DNA of 64,000 bases from Cristatella mucedo. Lineage: Eukaryota > Bryozoa > Phylactolaemata > Cristatellidae. Location of the stretch: positions 494,501 to 558,500 of the forward strand of contig WPIO01000075.1 in NCBI GenBank assembly GCA_009760855.2, given 5' to 3'. Below, piece by piece: positions 1 through 10,989 of the stretch (the first letter of the stretch is position 1; every line of letters begins with the position of its first letter). Both the position numbers and the translations under genes were made by a program. The notes under the pieces are model-generated. The model was given only the letters and a program-made list of their open reading frames with translations. It searched no databases and was not told the origin of the DNA.

Positions 1-866
1 CAAGGATGGTGGACAAAGGAAGGACGAAGAAGGAATGGAAGAAAGATGAAGGACCAAGGAAGGATGAAGAACAAGGAGCTGTAGCAGGAGCAATGCAAGA
101 ATCAGTGCTGGTGTTTGGGAACCCTGCAGCAGGAAGGGAGCACGGCAAATGGACGCGACGACAAGAGGGCTTACCATGGTCCAAACAGCACAGATAATGC
201 TGCCCTTTCGCAGGTCACGCATGCAGCAGCAGCGACGTAGTATGGGCATGATGTGATCGCCAGCAAATCGCACCACGTCTGATCACACTAACTGCTCAAA
301 ATGCAGAAGATCCGGCGCAGGCAGCTGTGAACGACAGAGCAGCTGCAGCGGACGACAGAGCAGCTGCAGCGGCGGTCGACAGATGGATGGTCACGTTTGT
401 GAGACGACGTGTAGCTGCCGGTTCTGCTCTCCCATCGGCTAGCTGTCCATGTGGGTCACTCGGCCACTAGTGGAGCTGCTGCTGCTGCCGCGGCAGCACG
501 CATCAGGCAACCGACGACGACGTATGCAGAGCGAAGGGTTTTCAAAGTGGTGATGAGATGAGGTTCTGGATCGAAGCAAAAAGAAAGATATGGCACCTCA
601 GCGCCATTAGGCCAGAGCAGGGCAACCGAACCAGCACAGAGGCAGTACAAGGCAGTAGCCAACCACAAAGGCTTCCAATCCTAATGGCTGATATGTCCTT
701 CGGTGGATGTCGCTATGGCAGCTGTACCTGGAAGGCAAGCAGCAGCCATTGCACAATGACAGCACTCACTTACAGGCAGACAGACAGGCAGGCAGGCAGG
801 TAGGCAGACAGAGGGAATGAGAGAGACAGAGAAAGAGATAGGGGGAGAGAGGGAGGGGGAGAAAGG

Positions 867-867
<1 letters not shown>

Positions 868-965
<98 letters not shown>

Positions 966-989
966 ACACACATACACACACACACACAT
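868..989. repeat. (GA)n microsatellite followed by (CA)n
   Basis: About 90 bases of uninterrupted GA dinucleotides run from near 868 to 961, followed directly by an AC-rich tract to about 989. A GACA/GGCA-type tract (cagacagacaggcaggcagg) precedes it near 776-808, so three simple repeats are chained. Confidence 0.95.
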
Positions 990-1197
990 CACGACCAAGC
1001 CGGAAGCCAGAGTTGGGGTACAACCCAAAGCTGCAAAGCCCTCTCAGGCCCTCGTTCGCACCCCTGGATGCTTGCAGTAGCTACAGGCACGAGCTGGCCA
1101 TGCAGTTCTTCTCCTCCCCTTCGGGCCTCAATGTATCAAGATATACTTGACTACAGTTACCGGCTACATGACCCAGGGAAAGAAAAGGGAGGAGACG

Positions 1198-1229
1198 CTG
1201 CTGCTGCTGCTGAAGCAGCAGCAGCAGGT
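1198..1229. repeat. Self-complementary CTG/CAG triplet run
   Basis: A short run of CTG triplets is followed after one codon by a run of CAG triplets, so a single strand can fold on itself as a hairpin. It is a simple repeat rather than a coding feature. Confidence 0.8.
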
Positions 1230-1812
1230 TCAGCCAGTGCTGAGTCAAGGGCAGCAAAGCGGTGACCTAGCCCACGCAGCCTGCATGCTCATGCAGAGCA
1301 ATGGTAAATCTTGGCACAGTGCAGGCGAATGCATTTAAAAACCAAGTCTGAGCTTATGGATAGTTAAATAGAAGGATCTGGTGCAGGTTTCTGCTCATGG
1401 CTACACCCACTTTCCTTTGGACAGCTCAGGATCCACAGGCTCGGCCGAACTGGCATGCTGGCTGAGAAGCCCTACGTCTGGACGGTGCAGCTGTAGAGGA
1501 ATGCCTACTACCACTGCTACTGCTACTGCAGACACCGGTCATCAGTGGAGCCAGCTCGTGCTGAAGCATCTCCAGCTGCTGCAGCAGCATCAGCTGGCTT
1601 TTGCCCTAGCAGCTTGTTACCACAAGCAGAACTAGGGTCGATAGCACACAAGGGCGGGCGGCTACAGCCCGGAGTCGGCCAGAGCAGACCCGACAAGTCA
1701 GGCTGCACTATCGTCCAGGCATCCCTCCACAGAATGCAGGCGATCTACACAAAGAGATCGAACGACAGGCACAGCTGACTGGTGAGCAGCCGAAAGTAGA
1801 GCAAGTGCCAGT

Positions 1813-1817
<5 letters not shown>

Positions 1818-1846
<29 letters not shown>

Positions 1847-1847
1847 T
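1818..1847 (+). repeat. (CAG)n trinucleotide run
   Basis: About ten consecutive CAG/AGC triplets without interruption. In one forward frame they read as a serine run, but no start codon or exon structure supports translation. Confidence 0.9.
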
Positions 1848-2460
1848 GTCTCGTTCAGCCTCAGCTCACGTACCAGCTGAGGCTGCCTGAAGCTGCCTCA
1901 GCATCAGCTGCCACTGTGCCAACAGCCTGCACAGGCTTGGGGGTGGGGGCTGGCAAGTACACAACTAGGGCGGCTCAGCCCCGCCTCCTTGCCATCGGAG
2001 TAGGCTGCCCAACTTTCCTAAACGCTCGGGTTGCCAGTGGGCTAGTGCCACTGATGCATTGGTATACGAGTATTGTTTGTAGGCAGCCAGCATTATATGG
2101 CTTAGTTCAGCTTTTCGTTTACGAACTAGTGATGTGTGCAGAACTTGGCAGATCGAGAGAGTGGTGTGGTCCTGTTAAGACTTGCTCGGCAATGCCGGTG
2201 ACGCTTTCAGGCTGCCCATGGGCAAGTGATCCTTTTTTGCCAGCCCACCCACAATGCCAAAACCGACTGGCACAACCAGCAGCTCCAGCAAGTCGGTCGG
2301 TTCCAGCACAGCGCAGCACAGCACAGGGACAGGCAGCCTGGTCCCTAGGTGCATTTGGGTCCTTGTTACAACCTAAAGGCCCAAGACACCGATCAGCTTG
2401 TACCAGACTGGCTCATACCTACAGATTAAATAAGGCTCCTTTGGTAATCGAGCTGCATTG

Positions 2461-2625
2461 ACCCTGTGCATGTCACCCTAACCATGTTATTCATGTTGTT
2501 TATCAAGCATAATATTACTCACCATTCCATCACGTTTCCCTTTGCAGCAAAGCGTCTAAAGCGCCTAGAAAGAGATTGGGCCCTCTGATGGCACTTTATC
2601 AAGTGCATTATTATTATTATTATTG
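2461..2625 (+). mobile_element. LINE-A 3' tail fragment
   Basis: This is a solo 3' end of the LINE-A family. It has the block around 'ctgtgcatgtcacc', the 'aaccatgttattcatg' block, the 'gcgcctagaaagagatt' block and a closing (ATT)n run, in the same order as the longer copies at 13250 and 28515. It is severely 5'-truncated, as is usual for target-primed insertions. No coding sequence remains. Confidence 0.85.
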
Positions 2626-3015
2626 GCCGGAATGCTGCTGATGGGAAGAGCCTGCCGTTCTTGAGTTGTTACATCCTCCATCGGGAGTGAGCAGCAGCAA
2701 GAGCAGCAGCAGGAGCAGGAGAGGGCTGGGCCGACATGGGACAGGCGCTATTAACTGGATGCAGTTCCAGGAACCAAGGCATGATAGGCATTTAAGTCGG
2801 CTGCCCTTTATCCAAGCAAAGGTCGGCTGCTTCTCTGCCACTACCCACTGATCAGTGGGGGTCGAAAGTGCTAGTGTGTACGTGAGACTTGTGCTGAGGC
2901 ACTTCCTGGCGGCAGCTTATAGATGGCCATTGCCTAATTGCATGCCACGATGGACGTGGCCATTATTAAGCCACAGAGAGAGCCAGAATAAGACCTTCCA
3001 AGGTTCACAGCCAAC
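2626..3015. other. Non-repetitive stretch, nothing recognised
   Basis: Contains a short AGC/CAG-rich run near 2690-2720. I see no gene, RNA or transposon signature in the rest. Confidence 0.4.
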
Positions 3016-3560
3016 CGGTAGAAAGCGAAGGTCCAAGCTCTTGAAATTAAACGACAATACAACTGAACTGCTTCTCACAGGACACCTTAAGCGTGTCTTC
3101 TAATAGGTGATTCTGTCGTGCGAACATCCCTGTGTGCTCTAATTTATGTGTCATCTTCCACAACTGCCTGAATTTTGAATGCTTCGTTAAGATGACTGCT
3201 TCCACAGCTAGCCATCCTGTCCGATCCCTATCTAAGATTAGGAACTGTCTTCCACTGTGGCTTCCAAAAAAATTAACTAGCTCCTTAGTCCTGTCTCAGC
3301 TAGATTATTGTAATTCCCTTTTGGCTGTGCTACCATGAAATGCCAGTAGGCCACTGCAGCTGGCTATGAATATGGCTGCAAGGCTAGTGTGCAAACCCCA
3401 GAGGTTTGTTTTCTTTGCTAAAAGAGCTAGGATGGCTGCCGGTTGATCAACAGATACAGAGTAAAGTTCAAAATGCAGACCCTCCTCGATATCAAGCTGA
3501 ACTGCTGCACTGTGGTTACAGCCTTCTCGTGCCATCAGCTCCTGTAAGGGCAATAAATTA
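3016..3560 (+). mobile_element. Degenerate LINE-B-like reverse transcriptase 3' region
   Basis: Forward frames, with shifts, read LLKLNDNTTELLLTG, LGVIF-like 'CVIFHNCLNFE', then LSQLDYCNSLLAVLP and 'MAARLVCKPQ'. These are the conserved landmarks of the segment downstream of the YADD box in L2/CR1-type LINE proteins. Frameshifts and stops make it a dead copy. The catalytic core is not present and no tail is visible at the 3' end. Confidence 0.75.
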
Positions 3561-4340
3561 ACACTAGCATTAAGTACTGGTATATGCTGTGGAGTAAGCC
3601 TTACAATCTTTTCTACTCGGGCTGGTTTCTTCTTGCACTTGACATAGCTCTTTATTCGGCTGGCTGTCAGTCAACTCTTGCAATTTCTCTCTTTTGTCTC
3701 CCTCTTTCTGGGCACACCAACAAGAAGAAGTCTCGGCACTCATGAATGTGCACAGAATCTACTGCCGTCTGGCGAGCTACAGCGAACATGTGAGCTATGG
3801 CGGCTGACAGCAAGCTTTCTCGCATATTGCAAGCCTTATTTTGTCGGTCAATGTTGGTCGCAGTCCGAGCCACATTTAGTGTGGAGCCAGCTGATTTGCT
3901 TTTGACTTGTATCATACTAGGTCTGCTCAGCACTATCTCTGCTGCACGTTAGCTGCTGATGAGAAGGTGAAGGAAACAAGTCAAAAACGGCAAAAAGCCT
4001 CTCCTGGATCTGACGGACGTTCGCGTGTAAATGTGTGCTAAGAAATCCCTCCAGAAACACCTCCTTTTGCAACGGCAGCTCCTACTTGAGCAGGATAGAA
4101 CTTGCCGTTTTTCAGTCGCGTTTTGCCTTCCAAAGCTGAGATAAGCTATAAGGCAAGCACTCACGATGGCAATCAGTGTACTCTCACTCTCTCTTTTTCT
4201 CTGCCATTCCCCTTTCTTTCTCTCTCTCTCCCTACGCCTCTCCTTCTCTCGTGTCTGCAAGTTCATGCGCAAGCTTGCCTGTGTGAGCACACGTGAACGA
4301 CTAAAAAAATGGCTGGGCACAGCTGCAAGTGTGTGAATTG
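3561..4340. other. Non-coding stretch with a CT-rich patch
   Basis: No supported gene. A CT-rich patch lies at about 4180-4250; open frames on either strand here are arginine/glutamate or serine/leucine readings of that patch. Confidence 0.4.
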
Positions 4341-4342
4341 CC

Positions 4343-4520
4343 GGTGAGCCGTGATGGTACACTAGGTAAGGCAGTTGCTTTCACGACCTCGGTCCCGAGG
4401 CCATGGGTTCGATTCCTGCAGTGGGGGTTCTTTATCGCCACTGCAAGCGGTGGTGATAGCCGTAAAGGCTGTTCTGTCGTTTTACATAAAGAGGCTGTTT
4501 AATCAGCTAAGATTTATTAT
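4343..4520 (+). mobile_element. SINE-2 (tRNA-derived) copy
   Basis: The head is tRNA-like, with an A-box-like 'actaggtaaggcagttg', an internal palindrome 'cctcggtcccgagg' and a B box 'gggttcgattcc'. The body contains 'cactgcaagcggtggtgatagccgtaaaggct', written here as two overlapping blocks, and the end is 'gaggctgtttaatcagct' followed by TTATTAT. The same order recurs at 7253, 18735, 39893 and 53480 and, reversed, at 30850, which defines a dispersed family of about 170 bases. Confidence 0.85.
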
Positions 4521-4904
4521 TATATATTTATTGAGGTAACGTTGGAACTGGCTCAATCCACCAAGGCCAAGGTGCACCAACGGTGGCACGGCGACCTTTT
4601 TGCAAGATACCAAGCTATTTGCTAGGAGAATGATATCACTAGCATTCGACAAATAGCAAATTTCATGAGAGAAGTGACAGACCCTGGTCAACCTCGGGTG
4701 TTCACCTTAAAGAAAGGCTAACTGGGTCAGCAAGCCGGTACTGAAATGCAGACAACCCGACAGAAAGCTGCAGGCTCCCAAGTAAGTCAAGTATTTCTTA
4801 GCTCCCTGCATCGTTGATGTTAGTGATAACAAGAAAGGTCAACTAATCAAACAGCCTGTTGCATAGAGCGTCTCAGAAGGGTCTGGGCAGCTGTAACCCC
4901 TCTT
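4521..4904. other. Unassigned non-coding stretch
   Basis: I see no gene or repeat family in this interval. Confidence 0.35.
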
Positions 4905-5010
4905 AATATTAATGATGCAATTTTTATAGCATGCTCAGAGAACTCGATCTCTTTCTAGGCACTTTACATTTGCTGCAAAGGAGGCACAATCGAACGGTCA
5001 GTGGTCCAGC
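4905..5010 (-). mobile_element. LINE-A 3' tail fragment, reversed
   Basis: The reverse complement shows the LINE-A end: 'tttgcagcaaatgtaaagtgcctagaaagagat' (as adjoining blocks) and a 'ctctgagcatgc' variant of the terminal block. It is a short truncated end with no coding potential. Confidence 0.7.
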
Positions 5011-5219
5011 CGGCAATAACGGGTTTCCGGCAGCGAAACTATAACACACAATATTGGGTCACAAAGAGTGAGCACCTTCCCATGGGATAAAAACCCAAGA
5101 GCGATGTTCCAATATTCAAGCTTTTGGTTTATTCGTATCAGATACTCACATATTTGAAGAATATGCAGTCACACGTGTATGTATGTGTGCATCTCCTACC
5201 ATAACTCAAAGCCACTAAG

Positions 5220-6640
5220 ACAAAGTGGGCGTTATACTTGAGTTTTCCATACCTCACTCGAAGCCTAAGCAGCTATCTGTAGCCAACAGATTTTGTTTCA
5301 GGCAAAACAAGAGAAAGTTAGAAGCATCGCTGAGGCAGGAGGTCAGTTTAGAAAGTAAGCCGCATGGAAGTAGCAACTCAGGCCCGCTGGAATGCATGTT
5401 CCACCGTCGGCAGTGGGAGAATTAATTTTGTTTCGTAAAAATTGTGTGAGTGAGTTCTGCAGTCTTGGATCTGATGAGTAAAAGCTTCTGTCACCAACTG
5501 TCTTTAAGCTAAGCATTGAAACGGCTAATTAATTTGTTCTCAGAGGACCTGAGTGCACGAGTATAAAGATAGTGCAGCAGTTCGGCTAGGTATGCAGTAG
5601 CCAAGCTGTGGCTGGCCTTGTGGGTCAGCATAAGAACTTCACTCCATAACCATCGACGAACTGTGAGCCATTGCAGCTCCTTTAGTAGAGGAGACAGATG
5701 GCTGAAACTCAGAGATTTGTTGACTAACCTTGCAGCCATATCCATATACAACTTAAGGAGCTTAATGCTTTTTCTCAATAGCCAAGCCAAAACGGATTTG
5801 CAGTAGAACAGCCAAGACAGATTCAAAGAGCTAGTTAAATTTTTAGCAAGCCAACAAGGTACACAGCCCATAATCTTAGACCGGGAAAGGGATGTGATGG
5901 CTAGCTTTAGGTGTATCCTTCTTAATGAAACTTTCAACATATTAAGCAGTTGCAAAAGATGACACCTAAATTCCGAGCACTAAAAAATAGCGACAGTCGC
6001 TCAGCAGGATTGCTTCTTAAAAGACCAAAGTCTCCTAGACCAGCAGCACGTTTGAAGCATCCAATGAGTCGGAGTATGGTTTTATCGTCATTAAATTTAA
6101 GGAAATTTGATAACAACCAGGATCGCATGTATGCGAGGCAAATATTCGTTCATCAGTCGCTTGTGCCAGCATCGAAATGATAGCCGATCCCATGGGTAAG
6201 AACTACTTTTCCCAGAGGTTGAGTACAAATGAAGAGCAGCATAGGTCCAACAAGGGACCCTGTGGAGCTCCACATGCGACTGGTCTGATGGATAAGACTT
6301 GACTACCAAACAAAGTCGATTGAACACGATCTGATGAGTACGATTGAAACGATGCCTTGACCTTACCTGTCAGACCAAGCAGCTTCCCCTCATTTAACTA
6401 AGCTATCGTTATCAATAGTGGAGAATGCAGCTGAGATCAAGCACGGCCCGGGCAGTAACATTACCGTCATCTTTGCTGCCTGTCACAACTAAAGATAGCA
6501 GAAGAATTCTCGAAGGTATTGCAAAGAAATTAGGTAAAGGCCCGTACCGTGCTTGAGGCCACTACCTTGCCCGGGAAGGTCTATTCAAGCTTTTCATAGT
6601 GGGTCGTAGAGAAACCAACAGAACACCACAAGGATCAGAT
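5220..6640 (-). mobile_element. LINE-B, degenerate reverse transcriptase and 3' end
   Basis: On the minus strand, from high to low coordinates, the pieces follow L2/CR1-like order. A motif-A relic 'AVLDLSC' lies near 6430-6450, a QG(S)LLGP-like relic 'QGPLLDLCC' near 6250-6290, and the place of the YADD box reads 'GIGYHFDAGTSD' near 6160-6200, so the catalytic aspartates are lost. Then come 'FLKFNDDKTILRLIG' near 6060-6110, 'MAARLVNKSLSFSHLSPLL' near 5690-5740 and 'YLAELLHYLYTRALRSSENK' near 5530-5600. Several frameshifts separate these. It is a dead copy, the same family as 21720-24460 and 34600-35060. Confidence 0.8.
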
Positions 6641-7252
6641 GGGCATGTGTGACAAACCAGCTAGCTTGTCTTAAAGCTAGCAGCAGGTCGAATAATCAGC
6701 AATAAAACAGCTTTGAATATGCAATTGTATTATAAATTGGAAAAATTTGGAGGGCTTAGTTTGTGGCCAAACGTGTTTTCTAAAATTATAGCAGGCTATA
6801 GAAACTACATTTTAAGTACTCATACTGGCCTTTGACCTTGCCTGGTGACATTGCCTGGTTAGTTCTCTGCCAGGACAGAAAGCACCGTCCAGCTGAGAAG
6901 GGAGGAGGGAATTTAAGAGCCCATCTGGGAGAATGACAAAGGGAACTGCAACTGAGGACACAATTGTCCATATCCTAAACCTTAAAGTAAGTCGGTCAAA
7001 TCAGAATTGATGGCACTAAGAATGAGTAAATTGAGGAGGCCCAAGTATGTTTTACTTAGGTCAATGTAAATCACCATTGAGAGAGAGAGAGAGATGGAAG
7101 AAGAGGGAGAGCGAAGACCAAAACAAATTGAGAGAGGAAAGGAGGAAGGAAAAGAGAAGTGAGAGAAAAAAAGTTATTAAATACAATTCTTCGAGTTGAC
7201 TCTGGGTCTCCTTACTGCAATCTACGGCAGTGCTTTTAAGTGCCCTTAGCAA
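6641..7252. other. Unassigned stretch with GA-rich patch
   Basis: No gene seen. A purine-rich (GA) patch lies at about 7079-7175. Confidence 0.4.
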
Positions 7253-7425
7253 AACCATGGCACACTAGGTAAGGCGGTTGCTTTTCACGACCTCGGTCCC
7301 GAAGTCGTGGGTTCCAATCCTGCAGTGAGCGATCCTTTATTGCCTATGCAAGCAGTGGCAATAGCCGTAAAGGCTCTTCTGATGCTATACAAAAGAGGCT
7401 GTTCAATCAGCTTGCATTTTTTTAT
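7253..7425 (+). mobile_element. SINE-2 copy
   Basis: Shares 'cacactaggtaaggcggttg', 'cacgacctcggtcccgaa', a slightly damaged B box 'gggttccaatcctgcagtg', the 'caatagccgtaaaggctctt' body and the 'aaagaggctgttcaatcagc' end with the copy at 4343. A T-rich run follows. Confidence 0.85.
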
Positions 7426-9125
7426 GCCGATGAGCTTGTTGCCTGACTAGGCTTCCAAAAATCCAAATACATGTACATGCCTGCAGCCAATCAAGAGCCT
7501 GACTGAGCAACACAGTTTACAGACAGGTCCTCTTGGCCAACAACCACGATGTTTTGGCGAGTAATACTGACCGATTCATCAACGGCAAGCCAATGCCTAA
7601 CTTGCACACTACCTTCAACCCAATAGAGTACAAGGAGAGGGCTACAAAACAGGGTCCGAAGAGGAAGCAGACAGAACTGTCCTGATAACCAAAAAACCTG
7701 TGCACTGGGCATCTTGTTGGGCATCTACTTTAGAAGTTGATTAAAAAAATCATCAGGCAAAAAACTTCAAGTTTGGCTCTTTTATTAGACCATGCTAACA
7801 TCCGGCTGCAAGATATTGGCTATTATGTATCACCATTATGCGAACCATCCGGACAGGGGCACTAGCTCTACTACTACGAACCTTATCAACTTAAGAGCAA
7901 TGCAGTAAAAAAAGAGGTGCTGGAGCATCACAAGTACAATGAGGCTGCCACAGCATGAATACTACTTACACCTACAAATAATCTTCTAGTGTACCAACCA
8001 CAGAACAATCGGCTTGATCTTAAGCAACTGAGTGCAGTGGATGGGGCTGCCAAGCAACTGCAATGTGCACACTTTCGTTCCTTTGCAGGAAAGAAGGAGT
8101 ACAGCAAACCTCTATAAACTGCTCTACCAATCGCCTAACGAATAGCCGAATCCGGACCCCCTAGCATTACCTGTTGAGGCAAGAAAGTGCAAAAATGGCG
8201 AGCTATGTCGCTTAATCAATTGGCAATCTGACGTTAAATTCATTCAAAAAAAGCAAGCATCGCAATGAGTGTCCTAATGACGTGACATTGCAAGCAAATG
8301 CAATCAACTTTTTTTTTAGCATGGCATTACTATAATCTACAGACCGGAGCTTCAATGCACGACAGGCTAATCGTGGAAACCATGTACTTTGTGGAAAGCC
8401 ACATCATAACAAGTTTAACCTACGCAAGCTCCTTCAATGCTACTTTCATTGCCGTGCTGCATCTTAGTTTGAGTGGTGCACAGCTGAGGGCGCACTATTC
8501 TGAAAATCGTGAATGGCTCTGCCACATGTGAGTCATACAGGTATTAGGTTCACTGCACGTAAGTGGTAAGCTGCCCTGCAATGACCAGAATGAGATGACA
8601 TACAGCCTGCACAAATGTGTGAACGTGCATCCTAAACTTGATTTTCTGCTTTATTCAACATTAGATATCTAATTACCCTGCAGATGCAAAAGAAGCTGTT
8701 CGATATTTTAAGGCTTAACGAGTGGCACCCAATACGCATTTGACACAGAGATCGGTAAATTTGTTACTTGCAAAAATGCTGCTCCCTGTTTACTTCTGGG
8801 CTAGACTGAACTGGTATAATCATTTTAATGTTATTTTTTATCTGGAAATCCTGAAAACCTCGGATTGCATTTCTCTAATATTTGTCATTTGAGAGGCTTC
8901 TAAACAAAACATCGATTGTGTGACCATTTTTTTAGGGATATTCTGCACTTTGGCTTTAAATTACACTAACGAGCTGGCGATGCTATTTGATATGATGGGC
9001 ACTATCATTACGACACACACTAGCCTAGATGCTTCCACTACCCAGACTGAGGTTACAAGTAGATAACTAACTGATTCGGTCGTTCAATAACTGCTTATAG
9101 GCTAAGAGCTTTTCTGCTAGACTTA
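7426..9125. other. Long stretch with no recognised feature
   Basis: About 1.7 kb in which I find no exon with supporting splice sites, no transposon motif and no long simple repeat. Open frames are short and without recognisable domains. Confidence 0.4.
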
Positions 9126-9127
9126 AC

Positions 9128-9240
9128 TTACGGCCCTGATTTGGCCCAGGAGTGAGGTGCTCCACTGAGGTTGTGGGCTCGAACCAAGTATCCCATGAAA
9201 AACGCCGGGATTAAATTCTCATATGCCACTAGACTAATAA
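9128..9240 (+). mobile_element. Possible tRNA-derived SINE head
   Basis: Contains an A-box-like 'aggagtgaggtgctccactg' and a B-box-like 'gtgggctcgaaccaag' about 35 bases apart, as in the other SINE heads. The 3' part does not match SINE-1 or SINE-2, so the family is uncertain. Confidence 0.35.
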
Positions 9241-9289
9241 ATACAAATGTTTATAATACAGCTGGTTCTGATTACAGAGCCTTGGTCCA

Positions 9290-9515
9290 CACGGCGACAA
9301 GTGACCTAGTCTGTGGGCGACGAGTAAGAGACCCTGTCGGGTGATGATGAACAGGTGACCGAGTCCTTTGACGATGAACAGATGACCCAGTCGTTTGACG
9401 TTGAACAGGTGATCTACTTGGTGGACGATGAACAGGTGACCGACTAGGTGGACTATAAACAAGTGACTCAGTTGGTAGAGAAGAACAGGAGACCAGTTGG
9501 TGGACAACCCTGTCA
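9290..9515. repeat. Degenerate minisatellite with period near 30 bases
   Basis: Variants of a unit like 'gacgatgaacaggtgacc' plus a dozen variable bases repeat about seven times. Because the period is a multiple of three, the minus strand translates to a ten-residue repeat of the form GHLFIVxxLx, which explains the long open frame here. I consider it a repeat, not a gene. Confidence 0.75.
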
Positions 9516-10080
9516 GCTGACGATAACCGATCAGCACAGGCAAGTGCAGTGCCTGGGGCCGGCTAGTCCAATGAGGAATAATAAACACACTTGGGTAGAG
9601 ACTAATACCACACAATCGAACTGACTTGGATGCTGAGACAGTAAGAACAATGAGAATGGATAGACTCGGACACAGGCCACAAAATGACGGCTGAGGGCCT
9701 GGATTCAGCAGCTGATACCAAAGGAGGAAGTACCAATTCTTCAATAAATGTTGCCATCGCACACAAGAATCGAGTGATAAATATTATATTTTGAAAACCT
9801 CACTTTGCCCATGCTAAAAAGCGGCAATGACTTTATCAATGGCCAGTACAAGTGAGGACCGGCCCAGCTAAATTTGTTCAGTGGCATTGCATGCGCAATG
9901 GGTTAGATCATGTCTTAGAGGACACTTTTTGTCCTAGCGACAAAAATGTGCTTAATGTCCGAGTTTTAACATTGCTGGTCACATCCTTGTCAACCAAGCC
10001 TAACAGCCCGAGCCATTACAAAGCTAACCCTACATAGTCCTGCCAAGTCACGATGCATCCAATGCATCTATCCCTGTATG
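9516..10080. other. Unassigned stretch
   Basis: No gene or repeat family recognised. Confidence 0.35.
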
Positions 10081-10082
10081 CA

Positions 10083-10083
10083 C

Positions 10084-10167
<84 letters not shown>
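10083..10167. repeat. (TA)n microsatellite
   Basis: Two long TA runs separated by a short ACACAC interruption near 10107-10116. An open frame reading Tyr-Ile repeats here is an artefact of the simple repeat. Confidence 0.95.
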
Positions 10168-10173
<6 letters not shown>

Positions 10174-10443
10174 TCTTATTCATGTATGTATTTATCTATA
10201 GATATTTCCTTAATCACTCTCTGTGCAATCCAAGGATAGCCATACTTTCCCATGACGCAGCTTCAAGCAGTACCATCCAAACTTCAAAAACTGTACTAAT
10301 GACGTAGAGACATTACATCTTTTAGGGCAAGCTATTTATTAAACAACTCGAAGAAGAGCTTGCTACACACCAGGCTTAGAAAGATACAGGTTTGTGCCAG
10401 TAGTCTCACCATGGCTGTCACTTGCACAGTACTTGCCAAGAAT

Positions 10444-10458
10444 TGGGGGGGGGGGGGT
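10444..10458. repeat. Homopolymer G run
   Basis: A run of about 13 to 14 G residues, long enough to be length-unstable and potentially quadruplex-forming. Confidence 0.85.
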
Positions 10459-10641
10459 TTAATCATTTCATGCAAAGGTATGAAGGCTGTCTGGCTCTGC
10501 AGCAGAAAAAAAAAGTTTGTGAGCTTAAATGATGCCACAGCAAGGCCACTCACTAGAAACCCCGTGACTCACATCGCTAAACGAGCTTAACAAAGGGTGG
10601 TAAGCAAGAATTTACCCCACAAGATACTGAAAAATGTATTT

Positions 10642-10645
<4 letters not shown>

Positions 10646-10691
<46 letters not shown>
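10646..10691. repeat. (GA)n microsatellite
   Basis: About 45 bases of uninterrupted GA dinucleotides. Confidence 0.95.
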
Positions 10692-10692
<1 letters not shown>

Positions 10693-10885
10693 CACATTTA
10701 GCCGGAAATACAGCTGCTTCCTTTACACTCCGAACTACATGCACGAGGCATCTGAACAAACATTTTCGTTATACTATTTGGTAATGCGAATGGTCAATGC
10801 ATATGCAAAGTGCCTAGAAAGATATTTGGTTTTGTCTGGCTAAAAATATTGACTATACATAAAATAAAGCATGAGCCTGCATTTA

Positions 10886-10927
10886 CTGGATGATAACAGC
10901 AAGTCACTGGATGATAACAGCAAGTCA
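10886..10927. repeat. 21-base tandem duplication
   Basis: The unit 'ctggatgataacagcaagtc' plus one base occurs twice in direct succession with no mismatch. Confidence 0.9.
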
Positions 10928-10989
10928 TATTCACTAATCAAGCATACCAGAGGGCTCTGTTTTATCTCTCCCACCCTCTCTCTTCTATA

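Larger units (their letters stand above)
1..2460. repeat. CAG/CTG-rich low-complexity region
   Basis: No gene is supported here. The stretch is dominated by CAG, CTG and CAGCTG-rich words, with clear triplet runs near 480-500, 1198-1230 and 1818-1847, and a duplicated block near 340-380. Open frames across it encode runs of Ser, Ala, Leu or Gln depending on frame, which is what triplet repeats do in any frame. I found no domain, splice pattern or conserved motif that would make it a polyglutamine gene. Confidence 0.6.

Noticed and set aside
681-1080. Long open frames on both strands with Ser-Leu or Glu-Arg repeats
   Set aside because: They translate a (GA)n/(CT)n microsatellite; no start context, domain or splice signal supports them.
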